Under the pieces are notes generated by a model. It did no database searches. It worked only from the letters and a program-made list of their open reading frames with translations, and had not been told where the DNA came from. DNA of 64,000 nucleotides from Pelargonium tetragonum (taxonomy: Eukaryota; Streptophyta; Magnoliopsida; Geraniales; Geraniaceae). How positions within the stretch are numbered: position 1 is the first letter of the stretch; the number at the start of each line of letters is the position of its first letter. The translations under genes were made by a program, and so were the position numbers. The stretch spans positions 62,001-126,000 of the forward strand of contig JAYMTL010000043.1 in NCBI GenBank assembly GCA_036897445.1, given 5' to 3'. This document shows positions 52,328 through 64,000 of the stretch, piece by piece.

Positions 52328-55300
52328 ACTAAAAGTGTGTGCGGCTCCAGAGCACTCTGTAATGTTTAATAAGATACTAGTACACTACGTGCTTGGAAAT
52401 TTAGGAGCTTTTCATTTTCTTATAGGGCCCACTTTTTCGGGATTTTGAAAACTATTCTTATTCAAGTTAATCCTTACACACAGGCAGGGTATTGGAGGTA
52501 TAAACTCCAAGCTTCTTAACATTAACAGGATCCGAGTAGAAAGAGAAATTGCAGACCTGTAATAAAACGAAAGATAAAAAGTAAAGCACAGATTTTACAA
52601 AAAAAGAATATCTTTTATAATAGGTCGTGAAAACACTTCGGAACCCGTATAGGAAGGGTTAACAAAGCAATACTTTTTAGAAGGATTGTACCTATAGCCA
52701 GCTTTCGCGGGTTAGGGCTTTCTCTTTCTAATTATTGTTATGGTTTTATCTGAAATTGTAGTTAAGGTTCTGCATCCTGGGCCTGCCGGAAATAGCAGTA
52801 TTTTGATATACAAACGGGAACTCAAATCAGTAAGAAAAATTTTATATAAATCTAATAAATAACAGCACCAATCTCATTTAGAGTACTTTATCTATCTTAT
52901 ACCTTATACTATAACAGCTCTTTCAGACATTAAGAAAAAGGGTTTCTTTAGAAGACTTAAGGAATATCCTTATTAAATCACTCGAGAAGGAAATTCTTTC
53001 GAGCTTTTTAGGACACACTCAGGTTAGTTTCCTTATATGTACTGTACGCCACTTAACTTATATTATGTATTTGAGTTCCTAACATTTAAAAGGCTTCCGG
53101 GGCTGATTTAGCACTACTACTACACTTTATCTTTACCGCGTGCCACCCTATTTAATTAACGAAAAATATGTAATCGTTTTATAAGCGTAATTGTCGAATC
53201 GGAATTCCTATAATAAGCAAAAGTTACGCTCGGGATTAAACTTTAGGAGCAATTCTATTAAAAATAACTGTATAAAAAACGGAACCCGAGGCTTTGCGAT
53301 ATCTCTCAAATAATCTTAGTCAGTAGACTTCTCTAAGTTGTTCTTTTTAATTTTAAGTTTCTTGGTTTATGGTAAGCGCCTCCCTACACTTACTATCTAA
53401 ATTTTGTTTGTTTAGTATAATTGAGCATAAGGATTCCTTAATAAAAAGCATAAAAATGACTCTCCCTCTCTCTTGTTAAATCTAGATCGTAACTGACAGG
53501 AATTCCTCGGTTCAAATCGTACTACGTTTACTGGATATGGGTTTCTAGAGCAAAAGCTGAGTCAACAAAATACAACGGATTCGGGTCAACCTAAAAATTT
53601 GACTCTTAACTCCAGGTTTCTAAGGGTTTTAGGCTCCAAACTAGGGACAAAGTTTCCTCTATTAAGCGTAAACTGAAAATTTAGTTGACTATAAGGATAC
53701 CCCGCGCGTGGGATTGCGCTTCGTAATTTACTGTATTTTGGAACTCTTTTTATACCTAAACGAGGTCAAAAGTAACTAATATCAAATAGAGTGTAGGTGC
53801 TGGGGACTCAAAAACGATAAACTAAAGTAGAGTTTCTTTTTATTTTCGCTAAGTGGGTAGGACCCTGGCTCATATACAAGAAACGCACACTGAAGAAAAT
53901 GGTTTAATATATTACAAGAAAAACTCCTAATAAGGAGATAGCCCCTCGGGATACAAGGAAGCGCAGTATAGCGCTTAATTAGATCATCTTTTAGTTTTAT
54001 AAGTTAATTTAGGTTTAACAAGGGTCTTTTAAGACAATTAAGTGCGTGCGATACCTAGAGAAGTTGTATAAATAGGGAGCCTTTTCCCAGTGTATTTGAG
54101 TAATTCGAAAAGGTAAATTTAGTTGTCCATTCCTTTACTTCTTAAAATTCATAAGCTTCCGGGTATACAGAATATCTAACTCAAAGGGGAAACTGGGGGC
54201 TCCCATAGCTCACAGGGAAGCGTTAAAGCGGGTGTAACTCAGGGTCTTTGCCTAACTAAATTTAAAGCCTTTTTGTATAGTCGTCAGGCGAGAAGTATAA
54301 GTACTTTGGTATAGAATAGTTTGGTAATTTTCATGCAAGTTTATAATATCATACCACGTGCTAAGAAGTGCTCCCCTTTTTGTTAAACCGGTACTATCCA
54401 GTATAGACCTGTGTGCCAAAAACTCTAGAATATGCGTAGCTTTGGAGTAAATACTATGCTATTAAGTTTTCTACCCGCAAGTCCCAGACAATTTCTTTTT
54501 ATTGAGGCGGCCCATAATGCTTACAGAAATTAATAAAGATGTAAGATTCCAGACGTAGAGGACAAGGATAAAAGACCCGACGCCGGGAATACCATAGCTA
54601 TTGCAGTTCAAAAGAGCCTTTTTCTCGGGTCAAAATTTAGATTTAGGGGCAGCCCTAGAGTCAAAGTCAAATCCCACACTCTCTATCTCTAAGTGCATTC
54701 TAAGCGACATACTCACGTTATTCTGGGTATATTTAGATAGTAAACTTCCTTGTGAAAAATTAGATGCCAATAGAACGACTTCTCAAAGAACAAGGTAAAG
54801 CTGGTTTGAGCTTTATTCCCTACACGAGCGCTTGTTTGCTGACTATCACTGTATTATAAATTGCATATCTACTCAACCTTCTTTTTTAGAGGAGTACTCG
54901 GAGAGAAATAGAGTAGTTTAAAAAGTTTCCCTGTATTCTAACTTAAAGGAATAAATATAATCGAAGTTGTACGGCCTAGCCAAAAGGTCCACGAGATAGG
55001 GGTGTCTCTGCCATGTCCTTAATAGACTTCCCTTCTCTACTCTGCTTAATCAGAGCAATCCGTGTTATAAAAAGCACCCGCTCTTAATAAAGGCAGCTAG
55101 GAGTAAGTCCAAACAAAGGATTCTCTTTTCTTCTAATTGCGACTCTTAACTATACTGACTAAAAAGAACTTTGACCCGTTGAATTCAATTTCAAAGATGT
55201 ATAAGCTAGCCCAGCCCTCTTAAAAGAAATAGGTAAAATAAAACTAAATCTATCTAAGGGTAACTCTTTAGGCAACAATGTGTGGAAGAGGGGAATCCTA

Positions 55301-58283
55301 TAAGTATTTATAAGTGGGAGTCTCTGCAATTGCCTATTTTATCCAGCTCCTACAGTCAATCTGTCAAGAAGGTAAAGGTGAGTCGAAGTCTTATTTTCCG
55401 GTTGAGGTGGGAAGGTATTTAATAAGGGATGATAGATGGATTTGCAGAGTCTTAGAAGTGTGTTATGGGATTAGAATCCCTTTTAAAAGTTATGCTATCA
55501 CTTATTACATTGAGAAACCTAGAACTTTTGAACTTCCTTTACAGACTCCGAAGTCTCGAATAACTTTTCTTAGAATAAAAAGCGTTTCAATTAACACCTT
55601 TGCGATAAGTTTTGGTATTATAAACAGGCAGGGGGCTGAGAATCTTGTAAAAGTTAAGTATTGAGTACTTTCAGTACAGGTACCATTTCCGAGTCTCAAT
55701 AAAAAGAAAAGGGCTGTTTTTAGTAGAGAAGTCGTGTAAAGAAAATTAACAAAGGAAAACCCGGGACTTGCAAATGACTGAACTGAGGTCTGAGATCCTG
55801 CTTACTATAATAGCGTTTATTTAATAGGGTTCCCGATATCCTTTTCACCTTTCAAATAAGGGTATTTGTACTTGTATATAACTCAGTCTTTCATAAGAAG
55901 AGGTTCCTCACACAAGTTGTATCCGTGAAAATTTCTGGGGATTCTAAAAGTTTAAAGTCTTGCATAAAATGTTTAATTACCAGGGTTTTTCAAGGCAAAA
56001 TCCCGACCCAAAGGTTGTAGCTCGAGTGAAATAGGCCATACTCATTCATAAAGGGGAAGCAAAAGCCTCGGGGATTTCCTATATCGGGACCTTTTTTTTT
56101 AGAGACTTTCAAGTCATATATCCCAAAAGCTCAGCTATAGACTTCATTTAAAAAGGAAAGAGGTGGATAAAGAAACGCAGATAGTCTTTAATGATTCGAA
56201 CCCACGGACTGCATAAATCCTCGTTCAACAGACCTTTAATACAAAATACAAAGAGAGACTCAAGGGTTTATCACATTTTCATCTAAGTAATTTCACTTTC
56301 TCAATTTTTGCTGGGGTAGTACAAGTGTCCAATAAAACTAAAAATTTGAAACTACTATTATTTTTTAACCAAAAAGGATCTTATTCTATTTATTATATCC
56401 GATTTTAGAGTTAGAAGTAGTATTAGAGACATGAGAGTTGGAGCCCTGGCTAAAAGTAACCGCATAAGGGAGTCCTATTGTTTATTTACCAATTATTTAT
56501 AAAAAGGATTTTTTAGTTCTAGTGCGTTATAATGCGAATTTACATAACTTTTTGGTTGTACATTTTCGGGATTTTCTTGGGTTTTACTATATAACTACCT
56601 GTCCATTAATTTCTTACTTTTACATATACTACACAAATTGCACCGGCTGGGTTATCCCCATTTTTTTATTTTGACTTACTTCCTATCTTATAATTTCTAG
56701 GTTCGGGGATACTTCCTGACAAAACGTTCTCCTGGGGCAAGACTCCTGTTAAAACTTAACCCACAAAACTAGTACGAAGCATTTAACATTTATTTAAAGA
56801 GTACCTTTAGAAAGCAAAACCCATACTCAAACAAGAACTTTTCTGAAGAACATATTAAAAGGATACTCCGATTTTAGGAGGTTTTTACAAGCAAATCCGC
56901 AAAAGCTTAAGACTTCAGTATAGTAGAATTGTTTTTATCTTCTGGATCTACTATAAGCATCCCTGTTGCTTTTTGCTTGGTAGGTCTTTTTCTTTTTATT
57001 GACATAATAACCAAAGGGGATCCCTTATAGGGCCTAAAATCTTTTATAGTTATCGAGGTCTACCAAGTCCAAAATGCAAGAGATCCTTAGGTCACCCATT
57101 TCCTATTGTAAGCATAGTATAAACTAAAAAGGTTTCCCCTCAACTATTTGCTTTCTTTTTCCTGTAGGGATCATTACTGTCCTAGGGGTTCCCTTAAAAA
57201 GGATTAGACTCCTACATTTTTAAGCATAGTAAGGTACATAGTTAATAGGGCCCGCTAAACACAAAAGGCACTTAGAACCGGGACTATCCGAAGTAGAGGC
57301 TCTTATTACAATCTTATAGTTAGTACAAAATTCCTAGGAAAACTGCAGAACCAGTCAACTATATATAATTCTGTCTTTCTTTTTCAAGCATAAAAAATTT
57401 GGAATTCTAAATAAAACTATTTACTTTTTTAACACTCAAAGCTGTCAGATGCTTAGCCCATTTTTGTCTAGAAACTCTTCATCCAGTTATTGGATTCTTT
57501 TCCCAATTTATAAAGATTCCCAAGTACCTTTTAGAAAAGATAAAATACAGAGATTACGTCAGTAGTAATTTTGAGATATAAAGTACAAAAACAAATACAT
57601 AAAATAAAATGGAAAGTCCGGAATTTACAGCGAGTATTAAGTACCCTCGATTAAAAGGAAAAGCAAATTTTTTGCGCCCTCTTTATAGGAAAGCACTGCT
57701 CATTGCATATTGAGGGATCCTGGTTTACCTCAAGGGAGACAGTAAATAACTGGTATAAAAACGACTCGCGAGTCACTATTTCCTCGGGTCTTCTAAGCTG
57801 CTCAATTTGTGGATGCTTATTTATATCAAGAAACTAAAAGAAAAGGCTTAAGAGTTTTTCTATACCCATACTCTTAATGAAAGCTTCCTTGCACTGGGCT
57901 AAATAAAGGACTTTGCTAGGATTAAAACTTTTTGTTATGTTATAATATTATAGTTAGATTTTATATGTATATGTGGCATCTGATAGAGACACTTTTGGAT
58001 TGATCATAACCGGGGCTAGTTGAGAAAGTAGAAAGCTGTGAGGCCTGTGTAGTACAGGAGTTTTAACTAGAACGAGTAGAAAGGAGCTCTTTTTCATGTT
58101 TAATCCTTGCCTTGAATTTCCCAAAGCAACTAACTTTCTAATAGTAGAGATCCTTTATTGATACTTAGATATTAGGGCTTTCCGCAGGGGTACTAGCACA
58201 TTCTAGTTAGAAATTAGATTATACTTTGTAATTTGAGGTTTCAATTTCCTGTGGAGAGTCCTGAAAATGTTTCTTTTCAACAA
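52328..58283. other. Stretch without genes, with one 116-codon frame
   Basis: The longest frame in the window, 55,314-55,664 (116 codons), begins with a GTG right after a stop, contains no ATG, and has no motif I recognise. A 64-codon antisense frame overlaps it. At 56,190-56,206 the minus strand carries a T-loop consensus GGGTTCGAATC without a convincing cloverleaf. GGGCCC palindromes are at 52,425 and 57,248. I call no gene. Confidence 0.42.
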
Positions 58284-58316
58284 TTACTATCTATATATTT
58301 CCTATATAGATAGTAA
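58284..58316. repeat. Perfect 14-bp inverted repeat (hairpin)
   Basis: TTACTATCTATATA (58,284-58,297) is followed by the five-base spacer TTTCC and its exact reverse complement TATATAGATAGTAA (58,303-58,316). Chance expectation for a perfect 14-bp stem with a short loop in a window of this size and composition is about 1%. There is no U-run after it, so it is not an intrinsic terminator. It stands out because the surrounding sequence is otherwise decayed. It may be a young insertion, a protein-binding palindrome or the footprint of a small foldback element. Confidence 0.75.
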
Positions 58317-61300
58317 AGGGGTACTAACTAATCTACCAAGACCTGAGAAATAATAGTATTCGTTTCAAGGGACCCTTTTCTGATTTAGGCTTTAGGGAAG
58401 CTAATCATAGAGAAGTCTATATTAAATTATACATATTCTTTTTTGCAAGCTGGTTCGCGCGTCGGATGAAGAATACTTAGGGGTAGTTGATTCAATATAG
58501 ACGCTTTTTTGTATCTTAGTAACTAAAAAATGTTAGAGTCTTTTTATTTTATAAGGAATAGAAAAGCACGCGAGGTAGTTTTTAGCAAAGTCTATTTTTA
58601 TTTCATATAAAAGGGATTTCCATTATACATTATAAAAAGGATCCTATAGTAACCTTTTTTAATTGCATCGGCGGTTCTCGGGGTTTTGTAGGTCAGTAAT
58701 ATTCTAAGAATTTCTCGCTTCCGTGAGTAAGTAGATTCCACAAAGTCCATCCTTTAATATTTGTGAACAGATATGGCGTAGGAATAAGAGATGTGGGCAT
58801 AAAAAAGGAGCAACTAGCTAAGTTATACTATAAGAAAGAACCTTTTTTAGAAAAAAGCAAAAACCCCTTAGAAGTGGTATTTTTAATCCATTATACCATA
58901 CAATACGTCTTATTAATAAAGTTTTCTAATATTTTCTCCTAGTTGACGACAAAGATAGTTGAGAAAAACCTAGAATCGAGGCTCGGTTTATCCGTGGCAA
59001 ACTGCGGTGCTCTTTAGTATCTGGGCTAGCAAGATTAGTAGAAAATTGAGAATCTCTAGCAAAGTCGAGCTATAGTCCGGCTCTGGAAAGAGGCCTCGGT
59101 ACATCCTTATTTTACTTTACTCTAATAGAAGCCCCAGCTCTGTGCAATACCTAATTGGGAAACGTTTTAGAATAATTATAAATTCCCCATTATAGCAATT
59201 ACAAAGGGGTTCGGTATAAATTAAGAAAGATTAAAGAGGCCTCTTCTCTTTTTCTTGGAACCACTCCAATAGAATATAAAAAGTAGTAGAATGCTCGTTT
59301 TTATACGCATGCTTATGGCCCCCGTCTAAGATAAGATTGTCCAGTGAATCCAATAAGTAGAAGAAATTCAAAACCTCCGATCCTATGAAAGTAGATAGTT
59401 ATACTAAAAGGAATCCGAATCCCGGCAAGCCCTTTTTATTAGACTACTTTACAAATAGGTTGTAGTATAAGGAAATCCTTGTAAGAAATTAATATAAAGT
59501 GTAACTAAATATAGACCTCTTCAATTGAATTGAGATTTTTAGTACCGCCCCGGTCTTGTCAACGTCGAAATATATTCAAGTAGAGTAAACAAACTCTTTA
59601 GTCATAGGTTTTGAATTAAGCAGGATAAATTTAATATAGTAAAAGGAACCCCTTAAGTTCTACATTTCCCTACTAGAAAAGTAAACCCTTAATAAAAGCC
59701 GCTTATGCAGATACAGAATAGAATTGTTTCAGATTTTACGAATTAGAGCACTGCCCCAGCTACTGGATTTTTTAAAAGTTTTGCAGGAGAAACAGAAATA
59801 GGGCTTCTTATAGATTTTATAGATCCCCTAACCTAGAATAAGTAAGAAAAACCTCTACCTTAGGCTTTACCGAGGATTCGAATTCCTATATTTTACATTT
59901 TTTAAGACCCCAAGAGCTTGGCTTTTTCCTTAGATTAGAGTAAGATAAGGTAAGAAAAAGAAAACCTCCTATCTACATGTGTATTCCATATTCATTCCAG
60001 AAGAGTAGAGGAACCGGAGATGTAAGCAAGACAGGGACTCACATTTATAACTTTTAAAAACTTCAAAAAGACCCGGATACCCGCCAAGGCAACCCAAGAG
60101 CCCTAAAAAAGAAAGATTGAATATTATACTAAGGTTGGGCGTAATAGCATGGCAATTCTAGTATAACCCTCGCAATTATAGTTTGACTTCTGACTTCTCT
60201 ATCTCTAAGCTATTATTCATAAGTTTTTAATTAGCAATGAAAGGGAGTGCACTTAAAGGGCTTCCTTCAACTTTAGCTTCCGAGAGTAGGGCCTTTTATC
60301 TTACGGGATATTCCCTTTCGGCAGTTGCTGGATCCCTTTAAAAAACCTAAATTCCTAGATCGAAAGTAAGTGCTTTTTAAAAAGGTATTCAGGGTTACTA
60401 AATTTACAGGTTGTCCGTACTGTATTTTAAAATATTTTCACAATTTAATAAGAGCCCTGTAAGTTGGGTTTGCTGTAGGCCCCTTGATATTTAATTTACA
60501 GAAACACGGAGCTGATAATAACCGAATTAGAATTAAAATACTCTTTAACAAGACTCGATTAAATTGTGATCCCCGCAAGGCAAGGAGGAGTTAGTAACTT
60601 CAGTAGTCCTCATTATAAATTCTTTTTTGATATATGTAAAACATCCAAGTTAAGTAAAAACTAAAACTTGCTTTTCAAATAAAATGAAAATGAGTACTAA
60701 AGTGATTGCTTTATCTCTGCTATTTGTGTCACTCATTTATAGTTTTATGAGGTTACTCCTTTTTTCTAAGAATTCTTCCGTAGTGAAATCAGTATACGCT
60801 CGGTGATAGGGCATAGTAGTTAGCAGATCCCTTATATTGCATTTATGTCATTTAAGACTAGATAAAGGGTTTTTGTACTTAAGGGGGTCTTCCTTTGAAA
60901 CTTTGATTTATCACTCACCTTGCTGATTTTAGTTTAATAATTAAGTCGTAAAACAGGATTATGATTATATAAAATGAGAACTTCATTTTATCCTATTGAA
61001 GTTTATAAACTACTTAGTGGGATCCCGAGTTAAATAGGAATGAATGCTATACAAATTATGACTATCTGGTATCCCGTACCCTTTTTGAATACGTAAACCA
61101 AAACAGAGTATCAAGAACATATAAACAAAAAAACCCGGAGGAATTTCTGCTCAAAGTGAGGGAGCAGAGATAAATAAAAACTGGGGGTATTGTATAAAAA
61201 TTTTTTATACGAGACTTTCCTTTGTTAATAAGTTTAAAAACAAGGTAAAGCTTAGCAGATTAACGCTTTACTTATCCCGAATCTCTTACTTCGGTCACTA

Positions 61301-64000
61301 AATAAGAAATAAACAAGGTGCATATACTTTTAATGTAGATCTTTTATAACGAGGCTTTACAAGAAAGGGTTCTAAAATGATACACGAGCAAGGGGCGCTT
61401 TTTAGTTGTACAAGTTCAAGGTCTCTAAAAACTTAAAGAATCCATAAAAGAAAAAACTAAAGCATTAGAATATTTGATCAAATCAAAGTGAAATTTTAAA
61501 GTACCAAGAGTCCTATAAGAGCCTACTTAATATAGAGAGTGCCCCCTTGTCTAGGAGTAGCAACTCCTTCCTTCTAGAGTACAAAGGATATAAGTTCAAT
61601 TTTTGATACGAATAATATTAGAAAAGCTTCCATAGTAAGTAATTCTTAAATTTTCTGCGAGTTTTGCCTCGTACTTGGGAACTTTTTGTTTTAACGCTAA
61701 TAAAGGAATTCCCGTTAATAGGCTACTCATAGTTAGATGTTTTCAAAGAGAATTAGTTAAAAGGGATCTAATTATGCTAATTATATAAAAAGTCTTTGAA
61801 CCCATGAAATTTTTGTTGATAAGATTTTGCTTTAGCCTCGAGTGAGATTGGTTAAACTTTTACACCGCCCCTAAGGAAGTCTTCTTTATTTTAAATCCGG
61901 GAAGGGTGGTTTAAGAGTTTCTCCACTTAAGGCACTCCTGTTTAAAAATAGAATAAAGGGGCTGGAAACTTCTAAGCCAAGAAGTTCTACTAAAACTAAA
62001 TAAAATTTTTTGGATAAAGGGTAATCCTGAAAATAGAAAACAGTTAAGACCTTTTACTAATGGAGTTGGTGCCTCTCTTTATTAGTTATACATTACAATT
62101 ACATTAAAGTATTCTAGATTAATTTCAGCATAGTTCATTGCAAATGTTAAGAGTGTAAATACTGCTTTTATAATTGTATATAAATCTTAAATCAAAGAGT
62201 AAACCATTAACCACCCTTCTTAGAAGCTCTATATCTTAGTTAATTCACGGAGCTCCTTGTGCAAAAGCGCTACCTTTTGAATGAGGCCCTTTTACGACCT
62301 AGGATATATAAAGTATAAAAACTTGTTTTTATGTAATGTAGCAGCAGGGTTTTTTAGTATTGAAAATTCCTATAGAGTAAGGCAGGGCTTTTACTAGCCA
62401 ACAAGTGTAGTATATTTGTTCCTGTTTTAATAAGACACTCTTTAGCATAATAGGGATAGCTGGATTTTTGGTCGTTTCGAAAAAAGCTTAAGATAATTAT
62501 AAATAATAGGATAAGTTGAGTCCTTTTTACACTTTTATAAATTTATTTAAAGGTTTAACTCTTAGGCCTTACTTTAAAAGAAATCGGTACGATAGGTAAC
62601 TAAGTTTTATACGAGAGTCTTTCTAGAAAAAAAAGGAGTAAACAAGGGATTTCTTTAGTATTCCTTATCTTATCCGGGGACCCCGGCAGTGTCTTTTGTG
62701 CTCGAGAGATTTTTTAGGGGATTTTGTGGGTTTCAACGGATATAAGGTATAATAAAAACAAAGAAAGTTAATGGCATAGCTTAGAACAAAAGTGTAGACT
62801 TTTTATAGCGAGTCAAGATAGTTTGTTGCAGCTTAATATCGAGTTCTTTATTTGAGTCCGCTTTTTTAAATAAATTTAAAAAACCTGTATGAACCAAGCA
62901 ATAGAGCTAAACTCAGTCGGATATAGAGAAACTTTGTATACTTTTAAATACCAGTCTGTATTCAAGTGATGCTATTATAATATAAGGAGGTCTTTATTAA
63001 GTTCATTTTAGTCCCCTTTGTATCAAAAGAAGATTTTTTCAATTAAAAAAAGAGCCTCTTCGAAAGTAAAAAAAAACATATATTTTATTTTGTATTAAGG
63101 AATTCTGTCCGAACCGAAATAGAGCAATCCGCTTACAGAAAGGGAATTCTTTGAGAAGGCCGTTATATAAAACTTCAGTATCCGCGATAAATGTACGGAA
63201 TTCCTTAGGCGAAAATCGAGACCTATAAATAAGGGGGTACCGTAAAACTTTCAGTGCACAGAAGGATACACGTTCAACTTAGACTAGAATCTAAATTTCT
63301 CCCAGGAGTCTCGTGTAATTGAAACTTACTTATTATATACTGATTAAACAACCTCGACGATAGTTTGTACAACAACGCTACCCTCCCCCTATTACTAGCA
63401 TATTTATGGTTGGAGTGTATCTCTCGTATAAATTACTGCGCAAACAGCTCTAACCTCTGCTAAATGGATACAACTTCCTTAACAAGTGGGGAAATCTTGT
63501 GTATTTTACTCTTTCATGAAAATCTACTAATAAAGATATTTTGAAGTATCCCCGCTTTCACTTATATAGGGGCACACTGGGAAGCTTTAGTTACATTGAG
63601 TTATTATATTACCCTCAAATCTTGTTTAAGTCCAAGAACTTAGAACAGATGAAAACCACCCGAAAATCAGGAGTCAAAGTTTTGTTTTGCCGGAGTTTAT
63701 ACTATATTCCTATATATTCAACCCCAATCTTTTTACCCTGTTCCCTAACGGTTACAACAAAGCTAAAAAAGAGTCCCTAAAAGTTTCTTGAGTAGAAAGT
63801 GTCTTATCACGGATATTTCTTTGTCAGGATAAAAGGAACTTCTTCCTGCCCGAATACCCGTGTTTCTAACTTGCCCATTAACAGAGCTCCTAAAACTAAA
63901 AAGGATAAGTAAACCGGAGGTAATCTCGTGAATTAGACTTGCCAATATCAAAGGTTATAGTGCATAAAAAGGCACCCTTCTCAGTAGTTGTGTAATATAG
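58317..64000. other. Stretch without recognisable genes
   Basis: RIP-like dinucleotide counts (58,441-58,680) continue without a gene to the end of the window. Open frames at 63,541-63,780 and 63,763-63,951 (79 and 62 codons) are unrecognisable. Short perfect AT palindromes such as 61,192-61,210 are expected at this length by chance. Confidence 0.45.

Larger units (their letters stand above)
1..64000. other. Gene-free AT-rich block with uneven RIP-like base signature
   Basis: No reading frame on either strand exceeds 116 codons, and none of the longer ones matches a family I recognise. With stops at about 7% of codons, a longest frame near 120-130 codons is expected by chance. Hand counts give TpA/ApT near 1.75 with (CpA+TpG)/(ApC+GpT) near 0.85 at 27,601-27,900, and 1.17 with 0.79 at 58,441-58,680. 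At 20,401-20,640 they are 1.05 and 1.04. The first two satisfy the classical RIP indices (product above 0.89, substrate below 1.03) and the third is borderline. RIP is known only from fungi, mainly filamentous ascomycetes, and produces AT-rich gene-poor blocks of degraded repeats. No long microsatellites are visible, which argues against many plant or animal nuclear regions. The fungal assignment is inferred. Confidence 0.55.

Noticed and set aside
55314-55664. Longest open frame, 116 codons, plus strand
   Set aside because: It begins with GTG directly after a stop, has no ATG anywhere, no recognisable motif and no gene neighbours. The length is what chance predicts for this window.
56185-56262. 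Minus-strand GGGTTCGAATC T-loop with a partly pairing acceptor
   Set aside because: T-stem and anticodon stem do not pair, so it is an isolated consensus word.
61192-61210. AT-rich 8-9 bp palindrome, and a similar one at 44,288-44,306
   Set aside because: Stems of this length are expected a few times by chance in this composition, and neither has terminator or promoter context.
1-64000. Cryptic genes needing insertional RNA editing (Physarum type) or a ciliate code
   Set aside because: Either could explain missing ORFs, but no rRNA core motif and no frame-hopping string of a known protein was found, and reassigning TAA/TAG gave no recognisable product in the places I tried.

Overview
The 64 kb window is AT-rich (roughly 65% A+T, judged by eye) and has no convincing protein-coding gene on either strand. 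The longest open frames are 115 and 116 codons. At this stop-codon density (about 7% of codons) that is close to the longest frame expected by chance in six frames of 64 kb. I found no rRNA, no organelle, phage or bacterial housekeeping protein motif, no CRISPR array, no insertion sequence, no long microsatellite and no telomere-like array.

The best explanation I can offer is a block of mutationally decayed repeats in a filamentous ascomycete, such as an AT-rich isochore or pericentromeric region altered by repeat-induced point mutation (RIP, C-to-T mainly at CpA). The evidence is as follows. (1) Hand counts of dinucleotides are RIP-like in two of three samples. At 27,601-27,900, TpA/ApT is about 28/16 and (CpA+TpG)/(ApC+GpT) about 22/26. 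At 58,441-58,680 they are about 28/24 and 15/19. At 20,401-20,640 the substrate ratio is about 1.0, so the signal is uneven. (2) Positions 1-600 are strand-polarised, with about 21 TpG against 39 CpA. (3) G and C survive mostly in purine-then-pyrimidine contexts, giving a large excess of palindromes such as GGGCCC, GAATTC and GAGCTC. (4) Several blocks read as lysine-rich peptide fragments broken by stops. The host assignment is an inference (about 0.55-0.6). Alternatives are decayed organelle-derived DNA from another eukaryote, or a synthetic or shuffled control.

Layout: 1-1,650 is the strand-polarised block. Positions 1,651-11,400 are featureless apart from one tRNA-like relic near 9.9 kb. 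Possible mobile-element relics lie at 11.42-11.68, 18.69-18.80, 22.96-23.30, 25.92-26.34, 36.69-36.85, 48.09-48.36 and 49.58-49.93 kb, five of them reading on the minus strand. A cluster of three tRNA-like sequences of bacterial/organelle type lies at 40.95-41.66 kb, and a clear tRNA-Cys(GCA)-like relic lies at 52.26-52.33 kb. A perfect 14-bp hairpin sits at 58.28 kb and a 14-bp tandem duplication at 39.97 kb. The rest shows no gene.

No genes work together here. The point of interest is the mode of decay, the tRNA relics (possibly nuclear copies of organelle DNA) and the relic repeat blocks.
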